Source: VBCK01 sp035511515 (lineage in GTDB: Bacteria; Pseudomonadota; Gammaproteobacteria; Burkholderiales; Burkholderiaceae_F). Taken from it: a stretch of 15,017 nucleotides of DNA. This document shows, one piece after another, positions 13,296 to 15,017 of this stretch. Position 1 is the stretch's first letter; each line of letters starts with the position of its first letter. Where the stretch lies: NCBI GenBank assembly GCA_035511515.1, contig DATKFG010000108.1, positions 1-15,017 on the forward strand. The letters run 5' to 3'. The notes under the pieces were generated by a model. That model saw only the letters and a list, made by a program, of their open reading frames with translations. It searched no databases and was not told the DNA's origin. A program made the translations under genes and the position numbers.

Positions 13296-15017
13296 TCACT
13301 TGTACATCGTCTGTGCTTTGGTACCCGGGGCGTACTCGCGCGGATCGACCCAGATGTTGATCACCGCGCTGCGGCCCGATTTGGCCACCGCCTCGCGCGC
13401 CCGCTTCAGCGCCGGGGCAATCTGCGCCGGCTCGCGCACCTCCTCGCCGTAGCCGCCCAGCATCTCGGCAAACTTGCCAAAGGGCACATCGCCCAGCAAA
13501 TTGCCCACGTTGCCGCGGCTCTCGCCGTACTTGGTCAGCTGCCCGTAGCGGATCTGGTTCATCGCCGAGTTGTTGCCAATGACCGCGATGTACGGCGCCC
13601 CGAACCGGTTGGCCGTCTCCATGTCGAAAGCGGTCATGCCGAAGGAGCCGTCCCCGTAGTAGCACAGCACCTCCTTGTGCGGGTGCACCAGCTTGGCGGC
13701 CAGCGCAAAGCCGGTTCCCACCCCCAGCGAGCCCAGCGCCCCCGGGTCCATCCACTGGCCCGGCCGGCGCGGCCGCACCGCCTGCGCCGAGATGGTCACC
13801 ACATCGCCCCCATCGCCGATGTACACGGTGTCCTCGCCCAGAAACTCGTTCAGCTCCCAGGCCACCCGGTACGGGTGAATCGGGCGGCTGTCCGACTTGA
13901 ACAGCGGCATCAGCTTCTCGGTGGCCGCATCCTCGGCCGCCGCCAGCTCCTTCATCCAGCTGCGGCGCGCCTGCCGCTTGTCGTTTTTCAGCCTCGAATT
14001 GGCCGCATTGAGCACCGCCTCCAGCACCGCCCCCGGATCGCCCACGATCCCCAGCGTCACGTCCCGGTTCTTGCCCACCGTGCGGTAGTCCATGTCGATC
14101 TGCACCAGCGCCGGCGCCGAGATGCGCTTGCCATAGCCCATCCGGAAATCAAACGGCGTGCCCACAATCACAATCACATCGGCCTTGGCAAAGGCCTGGC
14201 TGCGGGTTCGGTCAAAATGGTGCGGATCGCCCGGCGCCAGCAGCCCCCGGCTGGCCCCGTTGAAGTACCCCGGTATGTCCAGCCCCTTGAGCAGCGCCAC
14301 CGCCTCCTCGTGCCCGCGCGCCGCCCACACCTGCTGGCCGTACAGAATCGCCGGCCGCTCCGCATTGACCAGCAGATCGGCCAACCGCTCGATCGCGCGC
14401 AGATCGCCCACCGCCCGCGTGGAGGCCCGGTACTGCCCCGGCTGCGGCAGCACCGCCTTGGTCAGGTCGATCTCCCGGTCCAGCACGTCGCGCGGGATCT
14501 CCAGGTACACCGGCCCGTACGCCCCCGCAAAGGCCTCCCGCGCCGCCATCGCCACCATGTCGGCCACCCGCTCCGTGCTCATCACGGTGGAGGCAAACTT
14601 GGTGATCGGCCGCATCATGTCCACGTGCGGCAGATCCTGCAGCCCGCCCATCTTCCACTGCACCAGCGCGCTTTGCCCCCCGATGTGCAGCACCGGGCTT
14701 TCCGAGCGAAACGCCGTGGCAATCCCCGTGACCGCATTGGTGCAGCCCGGCCCGGCCGTGGTCACCACGCACCCCAGCCGCCCGCTCTGGCGCGCATAGC
14801 CGTCGGCCGCGTGCGCCGCCACCTGCTCGTGGCGCACGTCCACGATCTTGATGCCCTCGTCGATGCAGCCGTCATAAATGTCGATGATGTGCCCGCCGCA
14901 CAGCGTGAAGATCGTGTCGACCCCCTCGCTCTTGAGCGCCTTGGCCACCAGGTGCCCCCCCGACACCACTCCGGCCTGCCGGCTCTTCGCCTTCAGCGTG
15001 TCTTCGGCGGTCGTGGT
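13296..15017 (-). CDS. Thiamine-diphosphate-dependent lyase/decarboxylase, 2-hydroxyacyl-CoA lyase or acetolactate-synthase-like (5' end outside window)
   Basis: 573 residues are visible. A GTG at 14969 could start a 557-residue form, but the frame stays open 16 codons further to the window edge with no ATG, GTG or TTG, so the true start is probably outside. Counting from 14969: the ThDP-activating Glu48 is in DVRHEQ (44-49), KMGGLQDLPHVD is at 106-117, YLEIPRDV follows at 155-162, and the ThDP/Mg motif begins GDGS at 439-442 and ends in Asn466-Asn467. The C-terminus is PGTKAQTMYK. The sequence lacks the classical oxalyl-CoA decarboxylase landmarks such as QQGDYEEMD and the SAPGFLNG segment. 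A 2-hydroxyacyl-CoA lyase would cleave its substrate to an aldehyde or ketone plus formyl-CoA, which fits the adjacent frc. An acetolactate-synthase-like role is the main alternative. Confidence 0.8.
   Translation of the reverse strand, partial: TTTAEDTLKAKSRQAGVVSGGHLVAKALKSEGVDTIFTLCGGHIIDIYDGCIDEGIKIVDVRHEQVAAHAADGYARQSGRLGCVVTTAGPGCTNAVTGIATAFRSESPVLHIGGQSALVQWKMGGLQDLPHVDMMRPITKFASTVMSTERVADMVAMAAREAFAGAYGPVYLEIPRDVLDREIDLTKAVLPQPGQYRASTRAVGDLRAIERLADLLVNAERPAILYGQQVWAARGHEEAVALLKGLDIPGYFNGASRGLLAPGDPHHFDRTRSQAFAKADVIVIVGTPFDFRMGYGKRISAPALVQIDMDYRTVGKNRDVTLGIVGDPGAVLEAVLNAANSRLKNDKRQARRSWMKELAAAEDAATEKLMPLFKSDSRPIHPYRVAWELNEFLGEDTVYIGDGGDVVTISAQAVRPRRPGQWMDPGALGSLGVGTGFALAAKLVHPHKEVLCYYGDGSFGMTAFDMETANRFGAPYIAVIGNNSAMNQIRYGQLTKYGESRGNVGNLLGDVPFGKFAEMLGGYGEEVREPAQIAPALKRAREAVAKSGRSAVINIWVDPREYAPGTKAQTMYK

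Noticed and set aside
13296..14969. Oxalyl-CoA decarboxylase (oxc) as the name for the ThDP enzyme because it is next to frc
   Set aside because: The segments I know from Oxalobacter OXC, such as QQGDYEEMD and SAPGFLNG, are not present, so gene context alone does not justify the name.

Overview
The window is a high-GC chromosomal segment, most likely from a betaproteobacterium of the order Burkholderiales. The evidence is the gene order thioredoxin - rho - type B L31, with an AddB-like nuclease divergent from trxA, plus the class I fumarase and the strong third-position G/C bias. No tRNA, rRNA, CRISPR array, phage gene or transposase gene is visible.

Layout. Positions 1-2886 (minus strand) hold a large AddB-like PD-(D/E)XK nuclease, followed by the first 13 codons of a coupled gene that is probably its AddA/UvrD-type helicase partner. 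The nuclease domain carries a 21-bp tandem repeat just after its last catalytic motif. Positions 3096-5233 (plus strand) hold trxA, rho and rpmE2; rho has a very C-rich, G-poor leader, and a good intrinsic terminator follows rpmE2. Positions 5303-8690 (plus strand) hold an ArnT-like membrane glycosyltransferase and a MATE-family transporter, separated by a hairpin-rich repeat element. htpX (minus strand) ends on the base next to the MATE stop codon and diverges from a class I fumarase (9776-11299). From 11472 to the window end, all on the minus strand, there is a probable operon: a thiamine-diphosphate enzyme (5' end outside the window), formyl-CoA transferase (frc) and a small stand-alone PAS protein.

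How the genes work together. The first block is DNA double-strand-break repair; trxA-rho-rpmE2 is housekeeping (disulfide reduction, transcription termination, ribosome); the glycosyltransferase, transporter and HtpX act in the cell envelope; fumarase serves the citric acid cycle. The last block is the most interesting. Frc looks canonical, with the catalytic Asp169 and the GGGGQ loop, but its ThDP partner does not resemble classical oxalyl-CoA decarboxylase. It looks more like the acetolactate-synthase / 2-hydroxyacyl-CoA-lyase group. A lyase producing formyl-CoA beside a transferase consuming it would form a self-priming CoA cycle for some 2-hydroxy acid, and the PAS protein could be an attached sensor. 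This is inference.

A palindromic repeat family with a REP-like core occurs at three intergenic sites (7082-7287, 11341-11472, 13243-13283). The middle copy is a perfect 45-bp inverted repeat whose arm ends in the PAS stop codon. All coordinates and motifs were read by eye; family assignments rest on recognised motifs, not on a database search.
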